Positions 39,253 through 48,307 of a stretch of DNA of 64,000 bases are shown here, piece after piece. The position numbers and the translations under genes were made by a program. The notes under the pieces were generated by a model. The model had not been told where the DNA came from and did no database searches. It saw only the letters and a program-made list of their open reading frames with translations. Numbering within the stretch: the first letter of the stretch is position 1; each line of letters starts with the position of its first letter. This stretch comes from Neobacillus niacini (GTDB lineage Bacteria > Bacillota > Bacilli > Bacillales > Cytobacillaceae), in contig NZ_JAMBOX010000012.1 of NCBI RefSeq assembly GCF_023715785.1, positions 1 through 64,000 on the forward strand, in the 5' to 3' direction.

Positions 39253-40704
39253 ATGAGCAGGGTTAGATTCGGGGCATATCTTCTCTTGCTGGCGTTTGTG
39301 CTGATCATCACTGGCTGCAGTAATGATCCCGGCGAAAAAACAGCGAACGCGGCAGGCAAGAAGACGACAGGCCTCTCAGCAGATGAAATCAGCAATGAAG
39401 CATTCAAGGACCAATTTCCATTACAATACAACAGCTATATGAAAAATAAGAAGATGGAAGATACGAAATACAACGGCTCCGTGAAGCGAAGCAAATATGA
39501 TCCAGATAAAGAGCCTTTGTTGCCAATTCTCTTTAACGGATACGGGTTTGCTACTGAATACAACGAAGATCGCGGACACGTATATGCACTTGAGGATATC
39601 CGCAATGTCAAACGGATTACCGATAAATCGGTCGGTTCTTGTTATACGTGTAAATCAACAGCTGTTCCACAGATGATTGAGGAAATGGGCGATGATTATT
39701 GGGGCGCTAACTTCAATCAAGTCATTTGGCCAAAGGGTGAAGAAATGGGTCACTCGCCAATTGGCTGCTCTGACTGTCACGACCCAAAAACGATGGATTT
39801 ACGGGTAACCCGTCCAAGCTTCTATAAAGCATTGGAAGCAAAGGGTGTTGATACTTCTAATCCAACGAAAAACGACATGCGTACCTATGTTTGCGGCCAA
39901 TGTCATGATGAGTACTATTTTGCTGCCAGCAACAGTGAAGTCATCTATCCATGGACCAAAGGGTTTAAGCCAGAAGACATGTATGAATACTATAACACGA
40001 TTGCCAAAGAAAATGGTTTTGAAAAGGACTGGGTTAGCAATATTTCCGGCACACCAATGTTGAAATCCCAGCATCCTGAGTTCGAAACCCATAGTTCAGG
40101 TACCCACGGCAAGGCAGGCGTTTCTTGTGCAGATTGCCATATGCCGTATGAACGTGTGGATGGCAAAAAGAAAATCTCGTCTCACTGGTGGACTTCACCG
40201 CTTAAGACAATGCAGACTTCGTGCGGACAGTGCCACGGCGACCGTGATTTGGACAAGCTCAAAGACCGTGTGCTTGAAATTCAGGAAGCAAATGTCAGCG
40301 CATTGCATGATGCACAGAATGTTTCCACTTCAGCTCACTATTATGTGAACAAAATGATTACCTCTGGTGTTGATCAAGCGAAGATTAAAGAGGCACAAGA
40401 ATTTGTCCGTCAAGGCCAGTGGTTCTGGGACATTATTGCTGCTGAGAACTCTTCAGGCTTCCACAACCCGCAAGGTTCAATGGATTCTTTAAGGATTTCA
40501 ATTGAAAGGTCCAACAAAGCCATCCAAATTGCGACAGCAGAACTTGTGAAAAAGGGAGTAAACTTAGAAGAGCTTACTAACGAAATTGAAAAAGCGAAAC
40601 AAGCTGTATTCGATGAAAAGGTAAACGAGAAGAAGAAGGACGCTGCAGTGAACAGCTATTTCCCTGCACAGGCTCCTGTAGTACCGGCACCGCCCAAAAA
40701 ATAG
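39253..40704 (+). CDS. nrfA: Cytochrome c nitrite reductase NrfA
   Basis: A pentahaem enzyme (483 residues) that reduces nitrite to ammonium at the outer membrane face. The active-site haem has the special CYTCK motif; the others are CSDCH, CGQCH, CADCH and CGQCH. The catalytic His lies in SQHPEFETHSSGTH. The signal peptide ends in a lipobox LIITGC, so it is probably a lipoprotein, as in other Bacillaceae. Fnr boxes before the operon fit anaerobic expression. Confidence 0.97.
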   Translation: MSRVRFGAYLLLLAFVLIITGCSNDPGEKTANAAGKKTTGLSADEISNEAFKDQFPLQYNSYMKNKKMEDTKYNGSVKRSKYDPDKEPLLPILFNGYGFATEYNEDRGHVYALEDIRNVKRITDKSVGSCYTCKSTAVPQMIEEMGDDYWGANFNQVIWPKGEEMGHSPIGCSDCHDPKTMDLRVTRPSFYKALEAKGVDTSNPTKNDMRTYVCGQCHDEYYFAASNSEVIYPWTKGFKPEDMYEYYNTIAKENGFEKDWVSNISGTPMLKSQHPEFETHSSGTHGKAGVSCADCHMPYERVDGKKKISSHWWTSPLKTMQTSCGQCHGDRDLDKLKDRVLEIQEANVSALHDAQNVSTSAHYYVNKMITSGVDQAKIKEAQEFVRQGQWFWDIIAAENSSGFHNPQGSMDSLRISIERSNKAIQIATAELVKKGVNLEELTNEIEKAKQAVFDEKVNEKKKDAAVNSYFPAQAPVVPAPPKK

Positions 40705-40712
40705 TTCATTCA

Positions 40713-40752
40713 GAAAACACTGTTCCTATTGAGGACAGTGTTTTCCTTTTTG
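40713..40752 (+). terminator. nrfA terminator
   Basis: GAAAACACTGT pairs with ACAGTGTTTTC, followed by CTTTTT. Confidence 0.85.
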
Positions 40753-40858
40753 GTGTAATCTGTCGGTAACTGGTAAATAAAAATGATTGCAGTCTAACAG
40801 AAAAAGGTCTAAAATTACCAAGGATATTGAAATATTTATATACAAAGGAGCAATTTTC

Positions 40859-42046
40859 ATGCCACGTGCCTTATGGCTTTTAATCATCGGGATGGCAGTG
40901 AATACAATAGGCTCTTCTTTTTTATGGCCTTTAAATACAATCTATATTCACGATCATTTAGGAAAGTCTTTATCTGTTGCCGGGCTTGTCCTCATGCTCA
41001 ACTCAGGGGCTAATGTCATCGGCAGTCTATATGGCGGCCATTTATTTGATAAAATCGGCGGCTTCAAATCGATTCTTCTTGGAATCGCCATTTCGCTTCT
41101 GGCTCTAGTAGGATTAACTTTCTGGCACGGATGGCCGGAATATGTCGTCTTCCTCGCCATTGCCGGCTTTGGCACCGGGATTATTTATCCACCGATGTAC
41201 GCTATGGCTGGGTCGGTTTGGAAAGAGGGCGGCCGGAAAGCGTTTAATGCTCTTTATGTTGCGCAAAACCTTGGTGTTGCCATCGGCGCTTCCCTTGGCG
41301 GATTAGTGGCTGCCTACTCATTCCAGCTAATTTTCTTGGCAAATACAGTTATGTACATTTTATTTTTGGGCATTGCTGTTTTTGGATATCGGGGAATTAC
41401 TGTTACCCCAGCAGCGCACAAAACAAAAGAGTCTGCTGCTAATACTGTAAAAAACAAAGCAAATCTCCAGGCCTTATTCATTCTATCCTCGGGGTACTTA
41501 TTATGCTGGGTGGCTTATAGTCAATGGACAACAACCATTGCTTCATACACACAGGAAATTAATATCTCCCTGACACAATACAGCTTCTTGTGGACCATCA
41601 ATGGGGCGATTATTGTACTTGGGCAGCCAATCTTAAATGGGGTCTTAAAGCATTTGTCTGCATCACTTAAGTTGCAAATTCTTATTGGAATAGCGATATT
41701 CATCGTGTCATTTATTGTGGGTGGCAAGGCAGATGCGTTTACCGGATTCTTGGTTGCTATGATTATTTTAACGATTGGCGAAATGTTCGTTTGGCCGGCG
41801 GTACCAACGATCGCATTTGAACTCGCACCAAAGGGGCGGGAAGGTTTTTATCAGGGGATCGTCACCAGTGTGGCAACCGGTGGGAGGATGATTGGTCCAT
41901 TACTTGGGGGAATCATTGTTGACCTGTACAGCATGTCGGCCCTATTTACTGTTCTAATAGGTTTATTCTTGATAGCGATTGTTACGACACTTGTTTATGA
42001 CCGCCGGATTAAGACTGAAAAGCAGGTTGCGGTTAAAGTATCTTGA
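40859..42046 (+). CDS. MFS transporter
   Basis: 395 residues with about 12 membrane spans. The loop 2-3 motif GGHLFDKIGGFKS is a clear MFS motif A. It is most like Bacillus drug/metabolite efflux proteins of the YttB type; the substrate is unknown. ATG 40859 has AAAGGAG upstream, which decides against the longer reading from 40787. It stands alone between two terminators. Confidence 0.85.
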   Translation: MPRALWLLIIGMAVNTIGSSFLWPLNTIYIHDHLGKSLSVAGLVLMLNSGANVIGSLYGGHLFDKIGGFKSILLGIAISLLALVGLTFWHGWPEYVVFLAIAGFGTGIIYPPMYAMAGSVWKEGGRKAFNALYVAQNLGVAIGASLGGLVAAYSFQLIFLANTVMYILFLGIAVFGYRGITVTPAAHKTKESAANTVKNKANLQALFILSSGYLLCWVAYSQWTTTIASYTQEINISLTQYSFLWTINGAIIVLGQPILNGVLKHLSASLKLQILIGIAIFIVSFIVGGKADAFTGFLVAMIILTIGEMFVWPAVPTIAFELAPKGREGFYQGIVTSVATGGRMIGPLLGGIIVDLYSMSALFTVLIGLFLIAIVTTLVYDRRIKTEKQVAVKVS

Positions 42047-42080
42047 TATATTCAGATAAGCTTTTAGTTAAAAAAGAAAG

Positions 42081-42104
42081 AGGCATCGAGAATTCTCGGT
42101 GCCT
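42081..42104. terminator. Hairpin between the MFS gene and the ABC operon
   Basis: AGGCATCGAGAA directly joins its complement TTCTCGGTGCCT (one wobble), between two convergent genes. Confidence 0.6.
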
Positions 42105-42112
42105 TTCCCAAC

Positions 42113-42967
42113 TTAATCAATCCGATGCTTTAATAAACGAGATTCGATCCATTTCACCGACTGTGTAATGAGTATACCCACGATGATAATCAAGACAATC
42201 CCAACGAAGACGCGGTCGATGTTAAAGTTTGCGGAAGATTGTGCCACAAAATAACCAATCCCGCCTGTTGAGACGAACATTTCAGCGGCAACAACCCCTA
42301 TCAATGATTGTCCTATTCCAACCCGTAACCCAGAAACAATTTGAGGCAGCGCACCGGGTAAAGCGACTGTAACAAATGTTTGGATAGGTGAAGCACCAAA
42401 CGCTTTAGCCACTCTCGTTAAATTCGGATCAAGGTTTTGTACTCCAGACATCGTATTTAGGATGATTGGGAAAATACCGGCAAGAAATACGACCAATACC
42501 TTACTTGCAAAGCCAACGCCGACCCAAAGTGTAATTAACGGGAGCAGTACAATACGCGGCGTACCGAGCATCGCTGTTAAAAATGGATCAAACGCTTTTC
42601 CAAGAGGTTTATACCAGCCCGTAATTAATCCAATTACAACCCCAACAGACGCGGCTAATAGAAACCCGACAATGAAATTTCGAAGGGTAAAGACAAGATG
42701 TTCAAGCAGTATTCCACTTACAAACAGTTGATATCCAACCTTTATAATTTGTACTGGTGAACTTAAAAATATGGGATTGATGACGCCTAATCGATAAATA
42801 AGCTCCCACAGTATGAGTACTGTCACAAATGTGATGGCACCGATATGTCTAAACAGAAAAGTATCATAAAATGGGGTCTTTTTTTTTGTTTTTTTCACAT
42901 GTAAAGACGTGATAGGATTATTTAATACGGAAGTTAATTCCTTTTCATTACGCTTAAGATTGTCCAT
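42113..42967 (-). CDS. ABC transporter permease (SsuC/TauC type)
   Basis: 284 residues with an N-terminal basic tail and about six spans. The EAA loop is AFGASPIQTFVTVALPGALPQ. It forms an importer with the next two genes. By position next to a LysR gene and the catabolic island, it may import the compound that the island degrades; this is inference. Confidence 0.9.
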   Translation of the reverse strand: MDNLKRNEKELTSVLNNPITSLHVKKTKKKTPFYDTFLFRHIGAITFVTVLILWELIYRLGVINPIFLSSPVQIIKVGYQLFVSGILLEHLVFTLRNFIVGFLLAASVGVVIGLITGWYKPLGKAFDPFLTAMLGTPRIVLLPLITLWVGVGFASKVLVVFLAGIFPIILNTMSGVQNLDPNLTRVAKAFGASPIQTFVTVALPGALPQIVSGLRVGIGQSLIGVVAAEMFVSTGGIGYFVAQSSANFNIDRVFVGIVLIIIVGILITQSVKWIESRLLKHRID

Positions 42968-42982
42968 GTAAAAATTCCCCCA

Positions 42983-43768
42983 TTAAACTACGTTTTTCTG
43001 TTTTTCCGTTACAATTAAATCCCAAATATACTTTTCATATTCAATAAATTCCTTGCTTCGTTTAATTTCTAATGGACGAGGTCTTGGCAAGTCAATTTTA
43101 ACTTTTTCTAATACTCTTCCGGGACGGGCCGTCATGACAATGACATGATCGGAAAGATATACTGCTTCTCCGATGTCATGTGTGACAAAGAGAATTGTTT
43201 GGTTAGTCGCTTTCCAAATACGTAACAATTCAAGCTGCATAAATTCTCTTGTCTGTGCATCTAATGCACCAAAAGGCTCATCTAATAACATGAGACTTGG
43301 CTCAATGGCTAATGCCCGGGCTACATTAACGCGCTGTTGCATACCACCAGATAATTGGTTTGGATAGTGATTGCCAAAAGATTCTAATCCAACTAATTTT
43401 AATAATTCTTGTCCCTTCTCATTACGGTCCTTCTTAGGAACTCCCGCTATCTCTAAACCATAAATAATATTATCGAGTGCGGTACGCCATGGAAAAAGCG
43501 AGGCGTGCTGGAAAACCACGCCGCGATCTCGTCCCGCCCCTCTTATTTCTTTTCCGTCTAAAAATAGTTGTCCATCACTGATTTCTTGGAATCCCGCAAC
43601 AGCACCCAACACTGTTGATTTTCCACAGCCGCTGGGACCAACAATACATACAAATTCGCCTTTATCTACTACCAAATTAAAATCTTCAACCGCAGTCATT
43701 TCTCCGCCATTTTTTAATGGATAGGTTATATAGACATGTTTGGAGTGAAGTTTTCCAGGAATTTGCAA
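42983..43768 (-). CDS. ABC transporter ATP-binding protein (SsuB/TauB type)
   Basis: 261 residues with Walker A GPSGCGKST, signature LSGGMQQRV, Walker B LMLLDEP and FVTHD. The start TTG at 43768 is chosen because GGTGG lies 7 bp upstream and it avoids overlap with the binding-protein gene; GTG 43780 is the alternative. It is a paralogue of the ATPase at 23972-24745. Confidence 0.92.
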   Translation of the reverse strand: MQIPGKLHSKHVYITYPLKNGGEMTAVEDFNLVVDKGEFVCIVGPSGCGKSTVLGAVAGFQEISDGQLFLDGKEIRGAGRDRGVVFQHASLFPWRTALDNIIYGLEIAGVPKKDRNEKGQELLKLVGLESFGNHYPNQLSGGMQQRVNVARALAIEPSLMLLDEPFGALDAQTREFMQLELLRIWKATNQTILFVTHDIGEAVYLSDHVIVMTARPGRVLEKVKIDLPRPRPLEIKRSKEFIEYEKYIWDLIVTEKQKNVV

Positions 43769-43796
43769 CCGTGTCGCCACCTTTCTAATACGTCGC

Positions 43797-44858
43797 TTAT
43801 TTTTTAAACACCTGATCAATAAAGCCGGATTCATCAAGTTTTTTAATGATAGAGTTATCGACAAGGTCTGCAGGTTTCATGGCCTTTACCTCAGCAACTT
43901 TAGAATTATCCAAATAGAATTGTACTGTTTCATCCGTGCTATATGGTTTCACAGGAATCGTATCTAGATTTGCTTCGTACGTTTTCTTGACTAATTCTGG
44001 ATCGTCCATTCCTGTCCATTTTGTAATGATTTTAAGTGTTTCTTCTTTATTGTTTTTAATATAAGCATTTGCTTCGATTAACGATGCGGCCAATACCTCG
44101 GCCAACTCTTTATTTTGATTGAAGTAGTCTTTTTTCATAACAAGACCAGGGATTAACACTTCTTGTTTAGAGAAATCATGGACTTTTGGATAGCCCATAT
44201 CATCCATTTTGAATGACGTAGGGGGAGCCACCAAGTAAAAGTCTGCATCTCCCTTAATAAAAGCTGCTGTTCTGTCCCCTTCACCACCCATATATAAAAA
44301 TTTCACGTCTTTCTTTGGTTCAAGACCTAAATTTTTTATATATGACTGAGCCAAATAATCGTATAGCGAACCTTCGACTCCGGCGATAATGGTTTTTCCT
44401 TTCATTGATTCTTTTAGATTCTTTGTATCGATGTTTTTGGAAGCATAAATGTATACTTTGATTTTGTTGGCTAATGCAGTAAATGTTACAGAATCGATTC
44501 CGGCGACTTTGGCATTACCGGCAGCCTCAATTCCTGAAACCCCTACATCAATCCCACCGCCATTCAAGGTTTCCTGCACACGAGGGGAACCGGCAATATA
44601 GATTAATTCAGCATTCACACCGTATTTTTCCAAAATCCCCGTATCTTTTGCTACCCATAGCGGTAGTTGCGAAACGCCCTGTGTAGGATAGCCAATTTTA
44701 ATATTGGCGGGCTTGCTTAATGGTGCAGGTGCAAGGCTAGTTTCTTTTACATTATTTTCTCCTTTGGCATTTTCCTTGGTAGCTGTTTCTTCTGAGTTGC
44801 ATGCTGCTAAAACAAATACTCCAACCATGGTAAACAATAAAAGAATTAATTTTTTCAT
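43797..44858 (-). CDS. ABC transporter substrate-binding lipoprotein (SsuA/NMT1 type)
   Basis: 353 residues with a signal peptide and lipobox ending LAAC. The NMT1/SsuA fold shows GVSQLPLWVAKDTGILEKYG, GGGIDVGVSGIEAA and DFYLVAPPTSF. Family members bind sulfonates, nitrate or small aromatic acids, and the ligand cannot be read from the sequence. It is the first gene of the three-gene importer and divergent from the LysR gene, with a palindrome between. Confidence 0.9.
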   Translation of the reverse strand: MKKLILLLFTMVGVFVLAACNSEETATKENAKGENNVKETSLAPAPLSKPANIKIGYPTQGVSQLPLWVAKDTGILEKYGVNAELIYIAGSPRVQETLNGGGIDVGVSGIEAAGNAKVAGIDSVTFTALANKIKVYIYASKNIDTKNLKESMKGKTIIAGVEGSLYDYLAQSYIKNLGLEPKKDVKFLYMGGEGDRTAAFIKGDADFYLVAPPTSFKMDDMGYPKVHDFSKQEVLIPGLVMKKDYFNQNKELAEVLAASLIEANAYIKNNKEETLKIITKWTGMDDPELVKKTYEANLDTIPVKPYSTDETVQFYLDNSKVAEVKAMKPADLVDNSIIKKLDESGFIDQVFKK

Positions 44859-44959
44859 CCTTGATCCTCCTCGTAAATGGTTTAATCATTTGAAAGCCAT
44901 TTCCTGTAATGAACAAGGTATCACGATTTGAAAATTTTGAAAAATACAAAAATAATTAC

Positions 44960-44986
44960 TGATTTATATCTATCACATATAAATCA
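44960..44986. promoter_or_regulatory. Probable LysR-type operator
   Basis: TGATTTATAT and ATATAAATCA form a perfect 10-bp inverted repeat with a 7-bp centre, in the gap between the divergent ABC importer and LysR genes. Size, symmetry and position fit a LysR recognition site. Confidence 0.7.
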
Positions 44987-45035
44987 TGGTATGATTTAGT
45001 CCAATATGGAATAAATGAGGGAGATGTACCTATAG

Positions 45036-45938
45036 ATGGAAATACGACGCATGAAATATTTTGTAACAATCGTAGAGGAGGGACAAATTTCGCTGGCTGC
45101 CAAAAAGCTAAATATGGCGCAACCACCATTAAGTCAGCAGTTGAAATTATTCGAAGAAGAATTGAATACCAAATTATTTGAAAGACATACAAGGAAGCTC
45201 ATCCTTACTGAGGAAGGGAAGTTTCTATATGAAAAATCAATAGAAATATTAGAAATGATTGAAAAAACGAAGCAAGAAATGAAAGAAATATCAAGTGGTA
45301 TTGCGGGTACGCTGAGTATAGGGATGCTTCCATCCTTGGGCGCTGAACTAATTCCTGAAAAAGTGAAGGATTTTCATAGAAAATACCCTAAAGTGAGTTT
45401 CAAAGTTTGGGAGGGTGATTCAAATCGAATAATGGAGCTTATAGAAAATCGAATCGTCGAACTGGGCATTGTGCGGCTCCCAATTGATAAGGATATTTTT
45501 GATTCTCTCAATCTCCCAAGTGAACCAATCGTTGCAGCTATGAGTGAAAACATGGGGGTTACAAGAGATTCAGACTACATAAACTTAGAAGACCTAAAGG
45601 GAAAACCATTAATGCTTTTAAGAAGCTATAAAGGGACATCGGATTACAGCACATCGGTAGATGCAGTTGATATGATGAAAAGCTCTTGCATTGAGCTTGG
45701 TTTTGATCCTACTATTTTATGTGAAAGCAGTAATATAGTACCTCTTTTAAATTGGGCAAATTGTGATATAGGCATCGCGATAATACCTAAATCCGCAGAA
45801 AAAATAATGCCGCATTCTAAATTAATGTTTAAACAAATTATTAATCCTGAAATTATGTCAAGGCCATCGGCACTAATCTGGCTAAAAAATCGCCATCTTT
45901 CGTCCGTAGCAGTTAAATTCATGGAATATTTTAGATGA
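45036..45938 (+). CDS. LysR family transcriptional regulator
   Basis: 300 residues: N-terminal winged helix-turn-helix (MKYFVTIVEEGQISLAAKKL, AQPPLSQQLKLFEEEL) and a C-terminal inducer domain (about 90-295). It is divergent from the importer genes, which it probably controls. The effector may be the imported compound or an intermediate. Confidence 0.93.
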   Translation: MEIRRMKYFVTIVEEGQISLAAKKLNMAQPPLSQQLKLFEEELNTKLFERHTRKLILTEEGKFLYEKSIEILEMIEKTKQEMKEISSGIAGTLSIGMLPSLGAELIPEKVKDFHRKYPKVSFKVWEGDSNRIMELIENRIVELGIVRLPIDKDIFDSLNLPSEPIVAAMSENMGVTRDSDYINLEDLKGKPLMLLRSYKGTSDYSTSVDAVDMMKSSCIELGFDPTILCESSNIVPLLNWANCDIGIAIIPKSAEKIMPHSKLMFKQIINPEIMSRPSALIWLKNRHLSSVAVKFMEYFR

Positions 45939-45952
45939 CCTTTTGCTAAAAA

Positions 45953-45972
45953 AGCGGGGGAGGGCCCCCGCT
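45953..45972. terminator. Terminator between LysR and IclR genes
   Basis: AGCGGGGG pairs perfectly with CCCCCGCT across 4 bp, with an A-rich left flank and an AT-rich right flank. Confidence 0.8.
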
Positions 45973-45975
45973 ATA

Positions 45976-46737
45976 TTATTCGTCATACCCGAAACAGCTT
46001 GAAATTTCTTTACTGATTCGAATTAAATAGTGGCTGAGTTCATCATTCTCATTGTCAGGAATAAATTCTGAAAAACCGACAACCGTTACAGCACCAAGAA
46101 GTTTTTTCTTATAGTTAAAGACTGGGAAGGATACCGAGGATACGGATGTAACCAGTGGTTCCCTTGCGAAAGTAATTCCTTTCTCTCGTACGGCACTACA
46201 TGCATTTTCTAGCTGGCCAACCATTTCTTGCGGAAGTTGATTGAACTCACTCACCTTCCAATCATGAAGAATTTGCTCGTCCAAGAAGGCCATAAATACT
46301 TTGCCTGTTGCGGAACTTATAGGAAGAAAGGTCCCTATTTGAGCACCAATATTTATCCCTCGATTGGTGTTTATATCTTTAACAATCATTGGACCATTCT
46401 GGGTCCAAATAGAAAATAGAACTGTACTCGAACTTTTCTCGTTAATCTCATGCAAAAAAGGTGTAATTCGGTCAATCACATTTTCCTGGTCAGTTGCAGC
46501 CATTCCATATTCAATCAACTTACTGCCCAATACGTATTCTCCTGTATCTTTGGTGCGGTACAAGATACCTAATTGTGTAAAGGTATTTAAATATTTATAT
46601 AAATTACTTTTTGTAATTTGTGTAAGGTCTTGAATGTCAGTAAATTTTAACGGCTTTCCTTGTTTCGCTATTGCATCTAAAATACTCATACCAATCTCTA
46701 ATGATTGGATCGTAGTTCCTTTTTTAACAGCTTCCAT
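45976..46737 (-). CDS. IclR family transcriptional regulator
   Basis: 253 residues: an N-terminal winged helix (TIQSLEIGMSILDAIAKQG, LTQITKSNLYKYLNTFTQLG) and a C-terminal effector domain (SKLIEYGM, SSATGKVFMAFL, VSSVSFPVFNY). IclR proteins often control aromatic catabolism. It is divergent from the catabolic operon and next to the operator-like repeat at 46959. It is the best candidate to bind the three related sites in the island. Confidence 0.93.
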   Translation of the reverse strand: MEAVKKGTTIQSLEIGMSILDAIAKQGKPLKFTDIQDLTQITKSNLYKYLNTFTQLGILYRTKDTGEYVLGSKLIEYGMAATDQENVIDRITPFLHEINEKSSSTVLFSIWTQNGPMIVKDINTNRGINIGAQIGTFLPISSATGKVFMAFLDEQILHDWKVSEFNQLPQEMVGQLENACSAVREKGITFAREPLVTSVSSVSFPVFNYKKKLLGAVTVVGFSEFIPDNENDELSHYLIRISKEISSCFGYDE

Positions 46738-46922
46738 AATTACCCTCCTATTGCCTTATCCCAATATTAGCATAGCAGTAAGTAAAATCCTACAGTTAGT
46801 TAATATCTTAAATGATCATCAGGAAATGTTATTTTGGAAAAAATATTTCTCCCCATAAAAGCCTTTGAAATAAATGGATTTTGATATATTGAAATAATAT
46901 TTGGAATTATCTGAAAAAATAA

Positions 46923-46949
46923 TTGACTTTGGTATAACAATATTATAAT
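46923..46949 (+). promoter_or_regulatory. Probable promoter of the catabolic operon
   Basis: TTGACT at 46923, then TATAAT at 46944 (15-bp spacer) or TAATAT at 46946 (17-bp spacer). Transcription would start near 46957, right at the inverted repeat. Confidence 0.6.
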
Positions 46950-46958
46950 ATGAAATTA

Positions 46959-46986
46959 ACAAATAGTGATTTATGTCACTATTTGT
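46959..46986. promoter_or_regulatory. Operator-like 11-bp inverted repeat
   Basis: ACAAATAGTGA and TCACTATTTGT are exact complements with 6 bp between. It overlaps the predicted start site. The core AAATAGTGA recurs before the gentisate genes at 61706 and 61825. Confidence 0.72.
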
Positions 46987-46991
46987 GGAAT

Positions 46992-47005
46992 AGAAAGCGA
47001 TTACA
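46992..47005 (+). promoter_or_regulatory. cre-like CcpA site
   Basis: AGAAAGCGATTACA matches 13 of 14 positions of the cre consensus TGWNANCGNTNWCA (the first base differs). It lies about 40 bp after the predicted start, a usual roadblock position for carbon catabolite repression. Confidence 0.6.
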
Positions 47006-47086
47006 TAAAAACGCACCTTTAAAGCTAAGAATTGTAAGTGAAACTTTGAAACCTAATGGAATCGTTTTTTTATTTGTTTAGGTATT

Positions 47087-47100
47087 AGACCGACTGGTCT
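47087..47100. promoter_or_regulatory. Palindrome in the catabolic operon leader
   Basis: AGACC, 4 bp, GGTCT. It looks like an operator of a TetR or GntR protein. The GntR gene at 55055 is the only such regulator in this operon. Confidence 0.45.
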
Positions 47101-47172
47101 GTTTAGAAATCAAATAAACTTGTTACGTTCGACTTCCCTATGGAACAAATCAATAAGATAGGAGGTTTTACA

Positions 47173-48234
47173 ATGCTAGATCATTTAGAAGAAAAAAATT
47201 CAGGTGTTGTTCTTACTGTTCTTGGACCAATACCAACTAAAGAATTGGGAGTTGTGCTTATTCATGAAACGCTTTTGTCTGTGTATCCAGGGGCAGAGTA
47301 TGCTCCCGAGATTACAATTGACAAAAGTGAGATTTTTGACCGATTAAAACAGCAGATGTTAGATTTCCGCCGGGCGGGAGGAAAAACCATCATCGATAAT
47401 AGCGGCATGTTTCATGGCCGTGATATCAAACTCTATGAAACTCTTTCCAAAACGACAGGGGTACATATTGTAGCATCCACGGGGCTGGGTCCAGAGCTGA
47501 TGCTTAGCGGTTACTTTGTTACACCGCAAAAGAATCCTCCTACACCATGGTCTGCAGAACAATTTTCTGCCTTGTTCGCAAAAGAAGTGACAGAGGGCAT
47601 AGCGGTACCGCGGATTGAACGTTCTAGTTCGGCTGGAATCGTGACGTCAATCGCAAGTCAAACCGGTATTACAGAAAAAGAAACCAGTCTTTTCCGTGGT
47701 TCTGCACAAGCTGCAATGGCAACAGGTGTACCTGTATCCGTTCAATACGGTGCTGACGCAGTGGCTGAATTGGAAATTTTATTAGGTGTAGGAATTGCAC
47801 CAGGACGTGTCATTATCGGTGGGCTTGACCGATTAGATGCTGTAGAGCGTAAAGATGCATTCGCGGTAGCCAGGCACGGTGCGTATGTGGCATTAGACCA
47901 TGTTGGCTGGGCTACAAACGAGGGCTACGTGAACGATGAACAACGGGTTCAATTAATTGTTGAACTGTTTAATCAAGGACTTGGCGATCGTGTCCTAATT
48001 TCAACCAATGCTGTTGGTGTGGCAAAGGGGCATAAAGCAAAAGATATTAGCTATGATTACCTACTGACAAAATTTGTACCAATGCTGCATAGGGCCGGCT
48101 TGACTGACGAACAAGTTCGAATTCTATTAGAAGAAAACCCGCAACGTGTCCTTACTGTTGATGCTTCGGCGGAACAAAAAGTCACGGGTTGGAACTTTGA
48201 ATGGGATAAATTATATCAACCCGCTACTTATTAG
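47173..48234 (+). CDS. Phosphotriesterase-family protein lacking the metal site (probable pseudoenzyme)
   Basis: 353 residues of the PTE/amidohydrolase fold, clearly paralogous to the next gene (shared VLGPIPT(K/E)(E/D)LG opening and GRDI...VLS/TLS blocks). Against the neighbour's metal ligands it reads HET for HEH, V/T for the bridging Lys, Gln for the first later His (VSVQYG), Gly for the second (GGLDRLD) and Asn for the Asp (ISTNAVG). Only His31 remains. The frame is intact and well expressed by its GGAGG site (ATG 47173), so it is not a decayed gene. It may be a partner or regulatory subunit of the active paralogue. Confidence 0.85.
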   Translation: MLDHLEEKNSGVVLTVLGPIPTKELGVVLIHETLLSVYPGAEYAPEITIDKSEIFDRLKQQMLDFRRAGGKTIIDNSGMFHGRDIKLYETLSKTTGVHIVASTGLGPELMLSGYFVTPQKNPPTPWSAEQFSALFAKEVTEGIAVPRIERSSSAGIVTSIASQTGITEKETSLFRGSAQAAMATGVPVSVQYGADAVAELEILLGVGIAPGRVIIGGLDRLDAVERKDAFAVARHGAYVALDHVGWATNEGYVNDEQRVQLIVELFNQGLGDRVLISTNAVGVAKGHKAKDISYDYLLTKFVPMLHRAGLTDEQVRILLEENPQRVLTVDASAEQKVTGWNFEWDKLYQPATY

Positions 48235-48307
48235 ATTGATAAAAAAATAGAGTCTGTACATTTATAAGCGTTATAAAGGTAACAATTTAAGGTGAGGAGT
48301 GAAAATA

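Noticed and set aside
47173-48234. First PTE-family gene as a frameshifted pseudogene
   Set aside because: The frame is intact over 353 codons with a strong ribosome site, and ligand changes are substitutions at aligned places, not the result of a shift.
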